Assembly: GCA_964476515.1 (NCBI GenBank)
Contig: CAYZAY010000114.1
Span: forward strand, 1-6,774
DNA: 6,774 nt
DNA from: JASMHC01 sp964476515
Lineage (GTDB): Bacteria; Pseudomonadota; Alphaproteobacteria; Rhodobacterales; Rhodobacteraceae
Direction: 5' to 3'
Within the stretch, counting starts at the first letter, position 1. Each line of letters begins with the position of its first letter. Positions 5,839 through 6,774 of the stretch are shown piece after piece. The notes below the pieces were generated by a model that saw nothing but the letters and a program-made list of their open reading frames with translations, was not told the origin of the DNA and searched no databases. The position numbers were made by a program, and so were the translations under genes.

Positions 5839-6774
5839 TAAGATTTTGATTGCCAACCGAGGTGAAATAGCTTGTCGCGTGATTGAAAGCGCACAGGCAA
5901 TGGGTGTGAAAACGGTTGCTGTTTATTCCGATGCCGATGCTGCGTCCAAGCACGTCGCGCTGGCGGATGAGGCGTTTCACATCGGCGGGCCAGCGCCTGC
6001 GGACAGCTATTTGCGCGGTGACGAGATTATCCGTGTTGCGATTGCGGCAGGGGCTAAGGGTATTCATCCGGGTTATGGTTTTTTGTCTGAAAACCCTGAT
6101 TTCGTAGATGCGGTCGAGGCCGCCGGTTTGACCTTTATCGGACCGTCGGCGAAAGCCATTCGGGCGATGGGCCTGAAAGACGCGGCGAAGGCATTGATGA
6201 TCGACGCTGGTGTTCCTGTGGTGCCCGGATATCACGGTGACAATCAGGATGACGCGTTTCTTGCCGTCGAAGCCGAAGGTATCGGCTATCCGGTATTGAT
6301 CAAAGCTGTCGCTGGCGGCGGAGGCAAAGGCATGCGTCTGGTCGAAGATCCAGCCGAGTTTCTTGATGCTCTGGCCTCTGCTCGCGCCGAGGCGCGCACG
6401 GCGTTTGGTAATGAGGACGTGCTGGTTGAGAAATTCGTCACCAAGCCGCGCCATATCGAGGTGCAGGTTTTTGGCGATGGTGAAAAGGCTGTTCATTTGT
6501 TTGAACGAGACTGTTCGCTGCAGCGGCGCCATCAGAAAGTGATCGAAGAAGCGCCTGCGCCGGATATGACCCTTGAAATGCGTGATGCGATGGGCGCGGC
6601 GGCTGTTCGTGCTGCCGAAGCGATTGGCTACAAAGGTGCAGGGACGGTTGAGTTCATCGTTGATGGGTCAAGTGGTCTGTGTGCAGACGGGTTTTGGTTC
6701 ATGGAGATGAACACCCGCTTGCAGGTAGAGCATCCTGTGACCGAAGCCATCACTGGTGTTGATTTGGTGGAATG
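5831..6774 (+). CDS. mccA: Methylcrotonyl-CoA carboxylase, biotin-carboxylase (alpha) subunit, 3' end cut by the window
   Basis: Uses ATP and bicarbonate to carboxylate biotin, the half-reaction that feeds the beta subunit. The first 314 codons are present and open to the window edge; family members are roughly 650 residues, so about half is missing, including the C-terminal biotinyl domain. Visible: biotin carboxylase N-terminal domain (MFDKILIANRGEIACRV, then HPGYGFLSEN at 79-88), ATP-grasp domain starting near Lys116 (MGLKDAAK), glycine-rich loop AGGGGKGM (161-168), RDCSLQRRHQKVIEE (226-240, Lys236), Glu274, and EMNTRLQVEHPVTE (292-305) with Glu292, Asn294 and Arg296 matching catalytic positions in E. 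coli AccC. Propionyl- or acetyl-CoA carboxylase subunits share this domain; the assignment to methylcrotonyl-CoA rests on ivd and mccB next door. Confidence 0.93.
   Translation, partial: MFDKILIANRGEIACRVIESAQAMGVKTVAVYSDADAASKHVALADEAFHIGGPAPADSYLRGDEIIRVAIAAGAKGIHPGYGFLSENPDFVDAVEAAGLTFIGPSAKAIRAMGLKDAAKALMIDAGVPVVPGYHGDNQDDAFLAVEAEGIGYPVLIKAVAGGGGKGMRLVEDPAEFLDALASARAEARTAFGNEDVLVEKFVTKPRHIEVQVFGDGEKAVHLFERDCSLQRRHQKVIEEAPAPDMTLEMRDAMGAAAVRAAEAIGYKGAGTVEFIVDGSSGLCADGFWFMEMNTRLQVEHPVTEAITGVDLVE

Noticed and set aside
5810..6532. 240-codon open frame on the minus strand
   Set aside because: It lies wholly across the mini-ORF and the biotin carboxylase domain of mccA, whose sense translation shows continuous catalytic motifs. 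Its own translation resembles no family I know.

Overview
The window looks like chromosomal DNA from an alphaproteobacterium, most likely a Rhodobacteraceae (Roseobacter-group) species. The evidence is protein similarity recalled from memory: every gene matches the Rhodobacterales form of its family, and the intergenic C/G-rich hairpin element after the first gene resembles one common in that family. Base composition is moderate, not extreme-GC. I cannot name a genus. All recognised genes are on the + strand.

Layout: (1) 1-85 is upstream sequence with no identifiable gene. (2) 86-1279 encodes a DegT/DnrJ/EryC1/StrS-type PLP-dependent enzyme, apparently its own transcription unit. (3) 1280-1417 is the only sizeable intergenic gap. 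It holds a GC-rich double hairpin (1290-1330), a possible -35 element, and a striking 32-bp near-perfect palindrome (1371-1402) ending just before the ribosome binding site of the next gene. (4) From 1418 to the window end is a tightly packed leucine/isovalerate utilisation (liu-type) operon: isovaleryl-CoA dehydrogenase (1418-2581), an AMP-forming acyl-CoA synthetase (2594-4156), the carboxyltransferase (beta) subunit of methylcrotonyl-CoA carboxylase (4153-5757), a possible 23-codon mini-ORF (5767-5838), and the biotin carboxylase end of the alpha subunit (5831 to the window edge, cut off).

How the genes fit together: leucine is transaminated and oxidatively decarboxylated to isovaleryl-CoA elsewhere; free isovalerate (or a similar short branched acid) could be activated by the synthetase here. 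The dehydrogenase makes 3-methylcrotonyl-CoA. The two carboxylase subunits convert that to 3-methylglutaconyl-CoA, for which a hydratase and HMG-CoA lyase would be expected downstream. Start/stop overlaps (4 bp at synthetase/mccB, 8 bp at mini-ORF/mccA) point to translational coupling.

The core metabolism is ordinary and well known. The parts worth a second look are the palindrome in front of the operon and the mini-ORF wedged between the two carboxylase subunit genes. I see no phage, CRISPR, insertion sequence, defence system or RNA gene.
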